DNA from: an uncultured Lachnospiraceae bacterium
GTDB taxonomy: Bacteria; Bacillota; Clostridia; Lachnospirales; Lachnospiraceae
Length of the DNA: 54,373 bases
Direction: 5' to 3'
Assembly (NCBI GenBank): GCA_910577645.1
Contig: CAJTOL010000021.1
Coordinates: 1 to 54,373 of the forward strand
The position numbers and the translations under genes were made by a program. The notes beneath the pieces are model-generated. The model was not told where the DNA came from. It saw only the letters and a list, made by a program, of their open reading frames with translations, and ran no database searches. Positions 39,152-48,379 of the stretch are shown in pieces. Each line of letters starts with the position of its first letter. Position 1 is the first letter of the stretch.

Positions 39152-41332
39152 TCTTTTAGAAGATGCTTTTCTGTATTCACTTGGAGTAATTCCCTGATTT
39201 AATTTAAACCTTCTGGTAAAGCTGGAAACATTGTAATAGCCTACCTGCTCACTGATATCTTTTAGAGGGAGATCGGTAGAGCTTAAAAGCTCCTTTGCTT
39301 TCTGAATCCTCAGATAAATGGTGTAATCCATTACATTTTGGCCTGTACTGTCTTTAAAAAATTTACTGAAAGCAGGCAAGGTCATATGAAACTGCAAAGC
39401 TGCCTCATAAGCAGAAAAGTCGCATCTCTGGCAATTGGCATTTAGATAAGAAATCACATCGTCAATAGCCGCCTTTTTCGAACTCCCGGCAGTAAAATCA
39501 TGTAATTTCTCACTCCACTGGCGAAGCATTTGGATAATTTCCTGTGCAGTTTCCATACCGGAAAGCCGGATAGGAGAGACGGAAGACGAATCCTTTTGTA
39601 CCTGGCAGTGCTCATTCACCATATGAATCAGATCAAAGCATATGTTTCTGGCTAAATAAAGAGGCATTTGATTTTGCTCCATAAAGCAGATAATATTCTG
39701 AATGGAAGAGTGAATGGCCTGCTCATTATGAATCAAAAGGGAGTTTTTTAAGGCTTCAAAATCCTGATGGGGATATAAAATGGGGGTTTGAAAAGTCCCT
39801 GCTTCCTGAAAACGGATTACGGTTCCGTTTCCCTTTACAAACCGATAATCCAAAGCGCTGGAAGCTTCCATATAGGATTGTGCAATGTGCTCTGTGCTGT
39901 CTGTGATGCAGCCGATACCCACAGTGGTAGTGTAGTTGTATTTTTTTTGCAAAAATCCCTGGAGCTTTTCAAAAGCCCGCTCTAAGGAGATAGAAGGGCT
40001 GGTAATATTGGTCAAAAGCACAATCTGATTGGAATGGAAATTGTGAAGATAATAATAGGTGCAGGAGTCTTTAAAAAATGCCTTTATTTCCTGGGAAAGG
40101 ACATCCAGATCCCCTGTCTGCTGGTGAAACATTAAAATGATTACAGCAAAATAAGGGTTTGGAAGAGAAAGATCTAATTCTTGGCAATCTAAATTAAAAT
40201 CCTCTCTGGAACCATAATTACCGGAAAACAACCGGTAAAGCCGCTGGTTTTTTACGGCAGTCAGGCTTCCTGCCAGACGGGTGGATAAGGTATCATTTTG
40301 GTTTGATAAAAAATCCAGGGCATTGGAGATATCCACAAGCTCATTTTTAGAGCTTCCTTCCGGGGACAACCTCTTTGCCTTGTCCCAAAGGCGGCGTACC
40401 GGCGCATAATTTACTTTTTGCAGTACATAGATGGTAAAACTGGATATCAGCAGGATTATAATAATAGCCAGGAGAAATTCCCCCATTATGGCGGAAACCT
40501 GGGAAAAGGTGGCCTGCTTGTCCGGTAGGTAAGCCTGATAGGACCAGTGGTTGGAAGGGGACACATAAGAGCGGATAATATAATCCTGGCCGTCGTCTGC
40601 CATGGCATTGGAATTTACCTGAGAATCCACAATAACCGTTCCATGCTGATCCAAAATATAAGTCTGAGCCTGATAGTTTTGAAGCTTTTGGCTCCAGAAA
40701 TCCTGTATGGAAGAATCCTTTACAAAAAATAGAATGGCGCCTTCCCGTTTTTGGTAATCTGTAAACACCGGAAATACAAATAGAAGCATATCTTCTACGT
40801 TGCTGTTAAGGCCTAAATTCAAGATCTTCTGGCTGGGAAGGCACACAGGAGTATTGTATAAAAGGAGCTGGTCTTGAAACGCCGGGCCGCTTTTGTCAGG
40901 AAACTGTAAAATATGCTGAAAATAGTAATCCTTTTGGCAGGTAGTCTGGCTGGTAGAAACATAGTCCTGCCCGTCTAAAATAAGGGCAATGTCTGTGATA
41001 AAAGGGTTGGCGGAACAAAAGCCTGACAAATAAGTGATCACCGGAGACAGATTAAGAGGAGTTTGGGCACTGGAAGCCTGATTAATTGTACCGGTCAAAG
41101 CAAGCTGGTTGACAATACTCTGCATGGAATTCCATTGATTTTCTATCTGTGTTCCAAGCTGAACCAATTCCAGGTCTACTGTTTCAAAAATTTCATCATA
41201 GAACTTTTTCATAAAACGGGAAGAATAAAAAAATGTAAGGATCACAAGCGGAATCAAAAGAACCGTCATATAGGAAAACAGGTAGCGAAGATATTGATCG
41301 CCTAAACGAAATTTTTTCAAAAATTTTCTCAT
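39146..41332 (-). CDS. Membrane-anchored AraC family regulator with extracellular sensor domain
   Basis: A 728-residue one-component regulator. A membrane segment near 22-42 (LFSYMTVLLIPLVILTFFY), an extracellular region of about 240 residues, a second segment near 283-305 (FLLAIIIILLISSFTIYVL) and a short linker lead to a C-terminal AraC DNA-binding domain (about 628-728; FSAYEAALQFHMTLPAFSKFF, then ISEQVGYYNVSSFTRRFK). Such proteins in Firmicutes sense a sugar outside the cell and switch on the adjacent ABC importer and glycosidases, here the divergent genes at 41647-51385. ATG 41332 is preceded by AAGGGG. Confidence 0.9.
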   Translation of the reverse strand: MRKFLKKFRLGDQYLRYLFSYMTVLLIPLVILTFFYSSRFMKKFYDEIFETVDLELVQLGTQIENQWNSMQSIVNQLALTGTINQASSAQTPLNLSPVITYLSGFCSANPFITDIALILDGQDYVSTSQTTCQKDYYFQHILQFPDKSGPAFQDQLLLYNTPVCLPSQKILNLGLNSNVEDMLLFVFPVFTDYQKREGAILFFVKDSSIQDFWSQKLQNYQAQTYILDQHGTVIVDSQVNSNAMADDGQDYIIRSYVSPSNHWSYQAYLPDKQATFSQVSAIMGEFLLAIIIILLISSFTIYVLQKVNYAPVRRLWDKAKRLSPEGSSKNELVDISNALDFLSNQNDTLSTRLAGSLTAVKNQRLYRLFSGNYGSREDFNLDCQELDLSLPNPYFAVIILMFHQQTGDLDVLSQEIKAFFKDSCTYYYLHNFHSNQIVLLTNITSPSISLERAFEKLQGFLQKKYNYTTTVGIGCITDSTEHIAQSYMEASSALDYRFVKGNGTVIRFQEAGTFQTPILYPHQDFEALKNSLLIHNEQAIHSSIQNIICFMEQNQMPLYLARNICFDLIHMVNEHCQVQKDSSSVSPIRLSGMETAQEIIQMLRQWSEKLHDFTAGSSKKAAIDDVISYLNANCQRCDFSAYEAALQFHMTLPAFSKFFKDSTGQNVMDYTIYLRIQKAKELLSSTDLPLKDISEQVGYYNVSSFTRRFKLNQGITPSEYRKASSKRL

Positions 41333-41372
41333 CAAGACAGAACCCCTTATTTTTAACAATTTTTATACCTAG

Positions 41373-41401
41373 ATTATAGGGGAAGGAGGGACAGAATTCA
41401 A
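41373..41401 (-). promoter_or_regulatory. Promoter of the AraC-type regulator
   Basis: Read leftward: TTGAAT (41401-41396), 17-bp spacer, TATAAT (41378-41373). Confidence 0.7.
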
Positions 41402-41580
41402 GGAGGAAACCAGCAGAGCAAAAGGTGTAAATTGTGGTTTTGCATAAAAATGTTTGGAAAGCCTCATAAAATATAGTGCAAATTCTGCATAGCGACAAAA
41501 ATTGGCAAGTTTCCCGGCCGTAATATTTGACAGTGCAAAAAATGCTTTTACAAGGACAGAAACCAGGAAAATATTGTGAA

Positions 41581-41610
41581 TTGAAATAGCTCCTTTTCCG
41601 GAGCTATACT
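41581..41610 (+). promoter_or_regulatory. Promoter of the glycan-uptake operon with a dyad in its spacer
   Basis: TTGAAA (41581-41586), 18-bp spacer, TATACT (41605-41610). The dyad ATAGCTCC (41586-41593) / GGAGCTAT (41600-41607) fills the spacer. A protein bound there would compete with RNA polymerase. The preceding stretch 41402-41580 shows no gene; it should contain the activator sites, which I could not identify. Confidence 0.65.
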
Positions 41611-41646
41611 GTGGGCATAAAGCAAAGGCGCTAGGAGGTATTTATT

Positions 41647-42561
41647 ATGGGGAAAGGAGCAAAAGCCTGGAAAGCCCTGGAGAGGGATTGGCAGTTATTA
41701 TTGCTGTGCATGATCCCAATCGGGTATTTTGTAATCTTCCATTACATTCCAATGTATGGGGTACAGATTGCATTTAAGGATTTCCGGGCAGTGGATGGTA
41801 TTTGGGGAAGTAAATGGGTTGGCTTTAAACATTTTGAAAGATTTTTTTCATCGTCACAGTTTTGGCCGCTGATTAAAAATACCCTGGGACTCAGTTTTTT
41901 ACAGATTTTACTGGGATTCCCCGTTCCCATTCTTTTGGCAATTATGCTGAATCAGGCAAAGAATCAAAAATTCCGGAAATTTGTACAATCCGTTGCCTAT
42001 TGTCCACATTTTATTTCCATTGTAGTATTGACCGGAATGTTGTACATTTTCTTATCTCCCAGAAACGGAATTATCAACAATGTAATTCAGATGCTGGGAG
42101 GAGAGCCTGTTTTCTTTTTAGGGGATGCAAAATATTTTAAAATCACCTTTGTGATTTCCGGAATCTGGCAGAATGCAGGGTGGAGCGCAATTATCTACAT
42201 TGCGGCTCTTTCCGGAATCAGCCCGGATCTCTACGAGGCGGCCCAGGTGGATGGAGCCAATAAGTGGCAGAGAATCCGTCATATTGACCTGCCAGGGATT
42301 TTGCCCACAATTGTAATGATGCTGATTTTGGAAATGGGTAAGGTAATGAGCCTGGGATTCCAGAAAGCATATTTAATGCAAAATGCCCAGAACCTGGCAG
42401 CCAGTGAGATCATATCTACCTATATCTACAAGGTAGGCATGATTGACGCTCAATACAGTTATTCAGCAGCCATCAACCTGTTTAACAACCTGGTAAATAT
42501 TATTCTTTTAGTAACCGTAAACCATGTTTCCAAGAAATTGACGGACAACAGCCTGTGGTAA
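41647..42561 (+). CDS. ABC transporter permease, LplB/YtcP type
   Basis: A 304-residue inner-membrane subunit with six predicted segments and the EAA-loop ALSGISPDLYEAAQVDGANKWQRI split near residues 185-208, characteristic of carbohydrate importers of the LplB group. N-terminal RDWQLLLLCMIPIGYFVIFHYIPMYG is typical. It works with the second permease and the binding protein downstream. Expression should depend on the divergent AraC-type regulator. Confidence 0.92.
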   Translation: MGKGAKAWKALERDWQLLLLCMIPIGYFVIFHYIPMYGVQIAFKDFRAVDGIWGSKWVGFKHFERFFSSSQFWPLIKNTLGLSFLQILLGFPVPILLAIMLNQAKNQKFRKFVQSVAYCPHFISIVVLTGMLYIFLSPRNGIINNVIQMLGGEPVFFLGDAKYFKITFVISGIWQNAGWSAIIYIAALSGISPDLYEAAQVDGANKWQRIRHIDLPGILPTIVMMLILEMGKVMSLGFQKAYLMQNAQNLAASEIISTYIYKVGMIDAQYSYSAAINLFNNLVNIILLVTVNHVSKKLTDNSLW

Positions 42562-42571
42562 GGGGGAGAAT

Positions 42572-43483
42572 ATGAAAGGAAAGAAACGTCAATTACATAG
42601 AAGCTTTCGAACCCAGGGCTTTGGGGATAAGATGTTTGATATTGTAAATTATGGGCTTTTGGGTTTGATTGCACTTTGTGTACTATATCCCCTGTATTTC
42701 ATTATCATTGCTTCATTTTCGGATCCGGTGGCAATTAATAATGGCCGGGTAGGGTTTTGGCCGGTAGGATTTAATACCACCGGATATGAGAAAATTTTTG
42801 AAAACATGAAGATCTGGAGATCCTACAGCAATACAATTTTCTATACGGTAGCAGGAACGGGAATTAATATTGTTTTGACAATGATGCTGGCATATCCGCT
42901 GAGCAGAAAAAAATTTTTTGCAAAAACGCCCTTGATGATATTTGTGATGTTTACCATGTATTTTCAGGGAGGGCTGATTCCTACATATTTGTGGATAAAT
43001 GATTTAAACCTTTACAACACTCCATGGGTTATGGTACTGCTTCCGGCAATCAATGTATTTAACCTGATTATTGCCATTAACTTTATTAAAAGCAATATTC
43101 CGGAGGAATTATACGAGGCCGCGGCAATTGACGGCTGCAGTCATATTAAATTCTTTGCCAGAATTGTCCTGCCTCTGTCCAAAACCATTATTGTGGTACT
43201 GGTTCTTTATTATGGCGTGGCTCACTGGAATGAGTTTATGAACGGTCTGATTTACTTAAGAGACGAAGGGCTGTATCCCCTGCAGCTCACTCTGAGAAAT
43301 ATCCTGCTGCAGAACCAGGCATCAGGCCTGGGAGATGTGGACAGCATTATTGAGCAGCAAAAGGCGGCGGAATTAATTAAGTACGGCGTCATTATTGTTT
43401 CCACATTGCCGGTACTGGTAATTTATCCCTTCCTTCAAAAGCATTTTGAAAAGGGAGTTATGGTAGGCTCTGTAAAGGGCTGA
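42572..43483 (+). CDS. ABC transporter permease, LplC/YtcP type
   Basis: The 303-residue partner permease with six segments and the EAA motif IPEELYEAAAIDGCSHIKFF (about 184-203). It begins 10 bp after the first permease gene. No ATPase gene is present in the operon, so a shared MsmX-like ATPase encoded elsewhere must energise it. Confidence 0.92.
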   Translation: MKGKKRQLHRSFRTQGFGDKMFDIVNYGLLGLIALCVLYPLYFIIIASFSDPVAINNGRVGFWPVGFNTTGYEKIFENMKIWRSYSNTIFYTVAGTGINIVLTMMLAYPLSRKKFFAKTPLMIFVMFTMYFQGGLIPTYLWINDLNLYNTPWVMVLLPAINVFNLIIAINFIKSNIPEELYEAAAIDGCSHIKFFARIVLPLSKTIIVVLVLYYGVAHWNEFMNGLIYLRDEGLYPLQLTLRNILLQNQASGLGDVDSIIEQQKAAELIKYGVIIVSTLPVLVIYPFLQKHFEKGVMVGSVKG

Positions 43484-43508
43484 AAAATTATATTAGGAGG
43501 AAGCTACA

Positions 43509-45149
43509 ATGAAAAAGAGGACAACCGCAGTATTATTAACCGCAGCAATGGCAGTAAGCGGGCTGACTGCCTGTGTGCCAAAAGCAGAGAGTGAAACCAG
43601 GAGCACCCAGACCGCGGCAGCAGGAGAGGAACCAACCGCTTTTGAAGTGAACAAAGAAGGCCTGCCTATTGTGAACCAGCCCATTACTTATGAGATTGCA
43701 GCCAGCACTCAGAAAAACAAGAACTTTAAGGAACTGGAATTTTTTCAGGAACTGGAGAAGGAAACCAATGTAATTATAAATTGGAACATGTCCTCTGACG
43801 ACGGCTGGAATGAGAAAAAGAGCCTTCTCTTTGCCAGCAATGCACTGCCAGATGCATTTTATGGACAGGGCATTTTAACAGAGGTAGATATTATGAAGTA
43901 TGCCTCCCAGGGGATGTTGATTCCCTTAAATGATCTGATTGATGAGTATGCCCCCAATCTAAAAGCGATTCTGGATGAAAATCCCCAGTACCGCAGACAG
44001 ATTACAGCTCCGGACGGCAATATTTATGCTCTTCCTACTATCAATGAACTAAGCCCCACGACTCATGACAAGCTGTTTATCAATAAAACCTGGCTGGACA
44101 ATCTGGGATTAGAGGTGCCGGCTACTCCAGAAGAGTTTGAAGCTGTACTCCAGGCCTTTAAGGATCAGGACGCTAACGGCAACGGGGATCCCAACGATGA
44201 GATTCCTTTCAGCTTCCGTATGAGCTCCAGCGATCCCTATAACCGTCAGCAGGGGATCCAGTCCTTATTCGGGACTTTTGGCCAGTTGGATGATATTTAT
44301 CACTTTGTAGTAAATGATGGTGAGGTTGTTTATACCCCCACTACAGAACCTTACAAACAGGCGGTTTCCTGGTTCCACGATCTGTATTCCAAAGGACTTA
44401 TTGATAAAGAAGTGTTTACCCATGACAAGAATGTATATGTGGCAAAGATTCAGGATCCGGGCAAAATTGTAGGAATATTCCTGGGATGGAGCGGAAATGC
44501 CACTGCAGCAGCGAATAAGGATGATTATGTGGCTATGGCTCCTTTAAAAAATACCAACGGGGAACAGATTTGGCGTACCGTTGACGCCAAGATTATCTCC
44601 AAAGGTTCCTTTGCCATTACAAATCAGGCGGAACATCCAGAGGTGCTGATGCGCTGGATTGATGAGTCCTACGATATGGAAACTTCTCTGGAAATCTGCC
44701 AGGGCCTTCTTGGACACGCTCTGGAGATTACCCCCGACGGAAGGTATCAGCAGATGGAATTGCCGGAAGGAACCACTCTGGATACGGTAATCCATGATTT
44801 TGGTCCTGGCAATGACGGCACTTTCGCGGTAATGCAGCCTATTATCGACAAGCTGAATTTAAATGCAAACCTGACGGAGCGGAAGGAGCTGGATAAGTTT
44901 TACTCTCAGTACAATGTTCCGGCAGAAGATATGTACCCAAACGTATTTTTCACCGAGGATGAGATTGAGGAAATCGGCGTTCTTCAGACGGATATTGACT
45001 CCTATGTTGCCCAGAAATATGCCGGGTGGATTGTGGAAGGCGGAGTTGAAGAAGAATGGGATAAGTTCCAGAAGAAACTGAAGGATATGAATGTAGATCG
45101 CTATATTGAAATTTATAAGACTGCTTACGACCGGTACAATGCAGAATAA
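43509..45149 (+). CDS. Extracellular carbohydrate-binding lipoprotein (ABC importer)
   Basis: A 546-residue solute-binding protein with a signal peptide and lipobox LTAC (lipidated Cys22), then a LipO/LplA-like fold: a long FKELEFFQELEKETNVIINWN near 60-80 and the EF-like segment DQDANGNGDPNDEIPFSF (about 218-235), which may bind calcium as in related proteins. The large size suits oligosaccharides. Given the downstream enzymes, the ligand is probably an unsaturated or sulfated uronate-containing oligosaccharide. Confidence 0.9.
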   Translation: MKKRTTAVLLTAAMAVSGLTACVPKAESETRSTQTAAAGEEPTAFEVNKEGLPIVNQPITYEIAASTQKNKNFKELEFFQELEKETNVIINWNMSSDDGWNEKKSLLFASNALPDAFYGQGILTEVDIMKYASQGMLIPLNDLIDEYAPNLKAILDENPQYRRQITAPDGNIYALPTINELSPTTHDKLFINKTWLDNLGLEVPATPEEFEAVLQAFKDQDANGNGDPNDEIPFSFRMSSSDPYNRQQGIQSLFGTFGQLDDIYHFVVNDGEVVYTPTTEPYKQAVSWFHDLYSKGLIDKEVFTHDKNVYVAKIQDPGKIVGIFLGWSGNATAAANKDDYVAMAPLKNTNGEQIWRTVDAKIISKGSFAITNQAEHPEVLMRWIDESYDMETSLEICQGLLGHALEITPDGRYQQMELPEGTTLDTVIHDFGPGNDGTFAVMQPIIDKLNLNANLTERKELDKFYSQYNVPAEDMYPNVFFTEDEIEEIGVLQTDIDSYVAQKYAGWIVEGGVEEEWDKFQKKLKDMNVDRYIEIYKTAYDRYNAE

Positions 45150-45164
45150 GGAGAGATTGAAAGG

Positions 45165-46625
45165 ATGAAACCTCATGTGATTATGATTATGGCGGATCAG
45201 CTTCGGGCAGATGTACTTGGAAAAGGCTTTACTCCCAATATTGACTCCATCGCCGGGGAGGGAGTTCGGTTTGACCGGGCATATTGCGGCTGCCCTTTAT
45301 GCGTACCGGCCAGAGGCGTAGTATTTACCGGCACTTATCCCAACCGCAATGGCTCCCTGATTAATCCCTGGGAACCGGAGGACGCCAGGTTTGGCTATGT
45401 AAAATCAGGAATTACCAATCTTTATGAGCTGATGGAGGAAGAATGGGACAGTATTCACAGCGGAAAGCAGCATCTGTTTACAGAGGGCGGAAATTTGGAA
45501 AGCAGAAAAGATTCCAAAACCCGGTGGCTTTCCACAGAGCATAGTTATAAAGAATACCTAAAGGAAGCGAAAATCCCTCTGCCAGGGGGGCCCTCCTTCC
45601 GGATGCGGGTGCCGGAGCTGATGAATGGGAAAACAACTCACGTGGCAAATTATTCCAATGCCAACACCGGACGGTATGAGCCGGGGGAAGAGTTTTATTT
45701 TGATTATTATTTTGCCGAAAAGGCAGTAGAAGGGATTCAGGAGAGGGATCCGGATAAGCCGCTTTTGTTAAACGCCATGTTTTTAGCCCCCCATCCGCCT
45801 TTCCAGATCCCGGAGCCCTGGTACAGTCTGGTAGCGGATAAGGATTTTGATTTGCCGGAAAATGTGGGAGTTTACTACTCCAACCAGTCGCCTCTTCAGA
45901 TGTATAATCTGCCTGGAGCAGTAGGGGCCTGCTACAATCGAGCCCACTGGAAGGAAGCCTGGAGAGTATATTTAGGCCTGGTCGCCATGCTGGATAACTG
46001 TGTTGGCCGGATAATAAAGGAATTAAAGGCACAGGGAATCTATGAGGAAAGCTTGATTATTTTTACCAGCGATCACGGAGAAATGCTGGGCTCCCACGGC
46101 CTGTTTCAGAAAATGTGTATGTATGAAGAGGCATCCAGGGTTCCCCTTTATATGAAATTCCCCAAAAAGGAAAATCAGGGAATGGCAGGAAAGGTAATCA
46201 AAGATACTGTCAGCCATGTAGATTTGATGCCTACACTGTGCGAGTATCTGGATCTTAAGCCAGGGCATATTATGGATGGAAAATCCTTAATGCCGATGAT
46301 TTCGGGAAAACGGGATGGCAAAGAAGGACAGGCCTTTATTCAATATGACGGCAATGGAAGCTTATCCAATTTCCAGCGCTGTGTTGTACGAAGGAATTAC
46401 AAATTGATTGTGGATATCTTTAAAGATGAAGTTTATTATGAGCTTTATGATTTAGAGCAGGACGGGCAGGAGACGTGCAATCTGATGTTCCGGCAGGAGT
46501 ATGATAGTCTGGCCAGGGAGATGGCGGCAGATCTGGCTCATCATATGATCATTACGGGAGATCATCTGGATTTTCCGGCGTTTTCGCCGGAACGGTTCCG
46601 TAAGGCTTATGGAGGCAGAGTATGA
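45165..46625 (+). CDS. Sulfatase (S1 family, Cys-type)
   Basis: A 486-residue alkaline-phosphatase-fold sulfatase. The active-site motif CVPAR (C46-R50) is the CxPxR sequence in which Cys is converted to formylglycine; in anaerobes this needs a radical SAM maturase, not encoded here. Metal ligands include D11 (MADQLR) and the later TSDHGEMLGSHG motif. No signal peptide is visible, so it acts in the cytoplasm on imported oligosaccharides. It overlaps the next gene by 4 bp. Its presence is the main evidence that the glycan is sulfated. Confidence 0.92.
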   Translation: MKPHVIMIMADQLRADVLGKGFTPNIDSIAGEGVRFDRAYCGCPLCVPARGVVFTGTYPNRNGSLINPWEPEDARFGYVKSGITNLYELMEEEWDSIHSGKQHLFTEGGNLESRKDSKTRWLSTEHSYKEYLKEAKIPLPGGPSFRMRVPELMNGKTTHVANYSNANTGRYEPGEEFYFDYYFAEKAVEGIQERDPDKPLLLNAMFLAPHPPFQIPEPWYSLVADKDFDLPENVGVYYSNQSPLQMYNLPGAVGACYNRAHWKEAWRVYLGLVAMLDNCVGRIIKELKAQGIYEESLIIFTSDHGEMLGSHGLFQKMCMYEEASRVPLYMKFPKKENQGMAGKVIKDTVSHVDLMPTLCEYLDLKPGHIMDGKSLMPMISGKRDGKEGQAFIQYDGNGSLSNFQRCVVRRNYKLIVDIFKDEVYYELYDLEQDGQETCNLMFRQEYDSLAREMAADLAHHMIITGDHLDFPAFSPERFRKAYGGRV

Positions 46626-48379
46626 GCAGGTTAAATACCAAAGAAGATTATCAAAAACTGCTGCTTCAGCTTTTGGAGCCTTTAAAAGAAAAATTCACTT
46701 TCCAGGGCGCCGGGATTTATTTGTACGGGTCAGGCGCATCTTACCCGGAAAACATCATTGCAATGGAAGCATTTGCAAGGCCTTTATGGGGATTGGCTCC
46801 TTTTTGGGCCGGAGGAGGCCGGGATGAGTTTTGGGAGAAAAAATATCAGAAAGGCCTTTTGGCCGGAACCGATCCGAAAAATCCGGAATATTGGGGCGAA
46901 TGTGAAGATTTCGATCAGCGTTTTGTGGAAATGGGGCCGATTTCCCTTGGACTGTTGATGGCGCCCCATATCCTGTGGGAGCCTTTCAGCCAGAGAGAGA
47001 AGGAAAATATCGCCGCCTGGCTGTACCAGATTAATCATCATACCCTGTCCAAATGCAACTGGTACTATTTTCGGATTTTGGTAAATCTGGCCCTTAAAAC
47101 ATTAAGATGTCCCTATTCGCCGGCTCTTTTAAAATCCGATCTGGAATATATGGAATCCTGTTATCTGGGCCATGGCTGGTATGTGGACGGTATCTCCAAC
47201 CGGAAGGACTATTACAGCGCCTTTGCTATGGAATTTTACAGCCAGATCTACGGGGTTTACGGAAACGAAGACGATAAAAATCGATGTGCCCGGCTGAAAA
47301 GGCGGGCAGGGAAATTCCAGGCAGATTTTGTATACTGGTTTGATGAGCAGGGCAGGGCATTGCCTTACGGGAGATCTTTGACTTACCGGTTTGCCCAGGC
47401 TGCCTTTTGGGCGGCAGCCCTGTTTTCCGGCGCAGCAGGTTCTTCCGATGATGAAGCAGGGGTTAATCCAGGCCAGATAAAAGGAATCATTAACCGGAAT
47501 CTGCGATACTGGCTGTCTAAGGAAATTTTTCAGGGAGACGGGGTTCTCAGTATCGGATATGCCTATGCCAATCTTTCTATGGCAGAAAAATACAATGCCC
47601 CGGGAAGCCCTTATTGGTGCTTTAAAGTGTTTTTAATTCTGGCGTTAAGCAGCGATCATCCATACTGGAGGGAAGAGGAATTGCCTCTTCCCAAACTGGA
47701 TTTCCTCCGTTCCATGAGCTATGCAGACATATTGATACAGCATTGTGGAAAAGAGACCTGCGGCTATACGCCGGCTATTTATATCAAAAACCCGCTGGGA
47801 CATTTTGTGGAAAAGTACGGAAAATTTGCGTACTCCACAGAGTTTGGATTTTCGGTATCTCATTCCGGCGAAAATCTGGAAGAGGCGGCTCCCGATAGTA
47901 TGCTGGCTTTTGCAGTGGAAGGGGAGCATAAGGTTTATGTCCGCACCAGAAGCATTTCTTACGAGATCGGGGCGGATTACGTGGTTTCTCAATGGAGCCC
48001 TGTGAAAGGAATCACAGTAACCACAAGGATTCGCCCAACCGGTTTTGGCCATGTAAGGGAACATGAGATTACCAGCGCCATTTCCTGTAAGGCTTATGAG
48101 TGCGGATTTGCTGTGGCAAAGTACCTGACAGGATATGAAACTTTTCTGGGAAGCAAGGAAGCAGAAGCAAAAAATCACAGCCACCTTTGCAAAGTTGTGA
48201 TAAAAGAAATTACCCCGGAAAGAAGCACCCTGTACCCGATGGTGATTTCAGCAGATCCCAACACTAACATCTTGTACAAAAATACGGTAATTCCTGCGGT
48301 GGCTTTTGATGTAACGCCAGGCACTACCAGAATAATAAGTCACATTGAAAGGAGTTTTTATGACAATCCGGGAATTTAA
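46622..48379 (+). CDS. DUF2264 family protein (GH154-type, probable beta-glucuronidase)
   Basis: A 585-residue protein with the DUF2264 pattern RPLWGLAPFWAGGG (about 53-66), ALPYGRSLTYRFAQAAFWAA (about 245-264) and NAPGSPYWCFKVFLIL. It is an (alpha/alpha)-toroid followed by a beta-sandwich. Some members are classified as GH154, reported to be exo-beta-glucuronidases. That activity fits with the sulfatase before and GH88 after it. No signal peptide; cytoplasmic. It overlaps the preceding gene (ATGA) and runs 20 bp into the next. Confidence 0.85.
   Translation: MSRLNTKEDYQKLLLQLLEPLKEKFTFQGAGIYLYGSGASYPENIIAMEAFARPLWGLAPFWAGGGRDEFWEKKYQKGLLAGTDPKNPEYWGECEDFDQRFVEMGPISLGLLMAPHILWEPFSQREKENIAAWLYQINHHTLSKCNWYYFRILVNLALKTLRCPYSPALLKSDLEYMESCYLGHGWYVDGISNRKDYYSAFAMEFYSQIYGVYGNEDDKNRCARLKRRAGKFQADFVYWFDEQGRALPYGRSLTYRFAQAAFWAAALFSGAAGSSDDEAGVNPGQIKGIINRNLRYWLSKEIFQGDGVLSIGYAYANLSMAEKYNAPGSPYWCFKVFLILALSSDHPYWREEELPLPKLDFLRSMSYADILIQHCGKETCGYTPAIYIKNPLGHFVEKYGKFAYSTEFGFSVSHSGENLEEAAPDSMLAFAVEGEHKVYVRTRSISYEIGADYVVSQWSPVKGITVTTRIRPTGFGHVREHEITSAISCKAYECGFAVAKYLTGYETFLGSKEAEAKNHSHLCKVVIKEITPERSTLYPMVISADPNTNILYKNTVIPAVAFDVTPGTTRIISHIERSFYDNPGI

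Noticed and set aside
45478..46032. 184-residue reverse-strand frame over the sulfatase gene
   Set aside because: Antisense shadow; low-complexity Pro/Ser/Leu composition typical of such frames.
47645..48184. 179-residue reverse-strand frame over the DUF2264 gene
   Set aside because: Antisense shadow without start signals or family resemblance.
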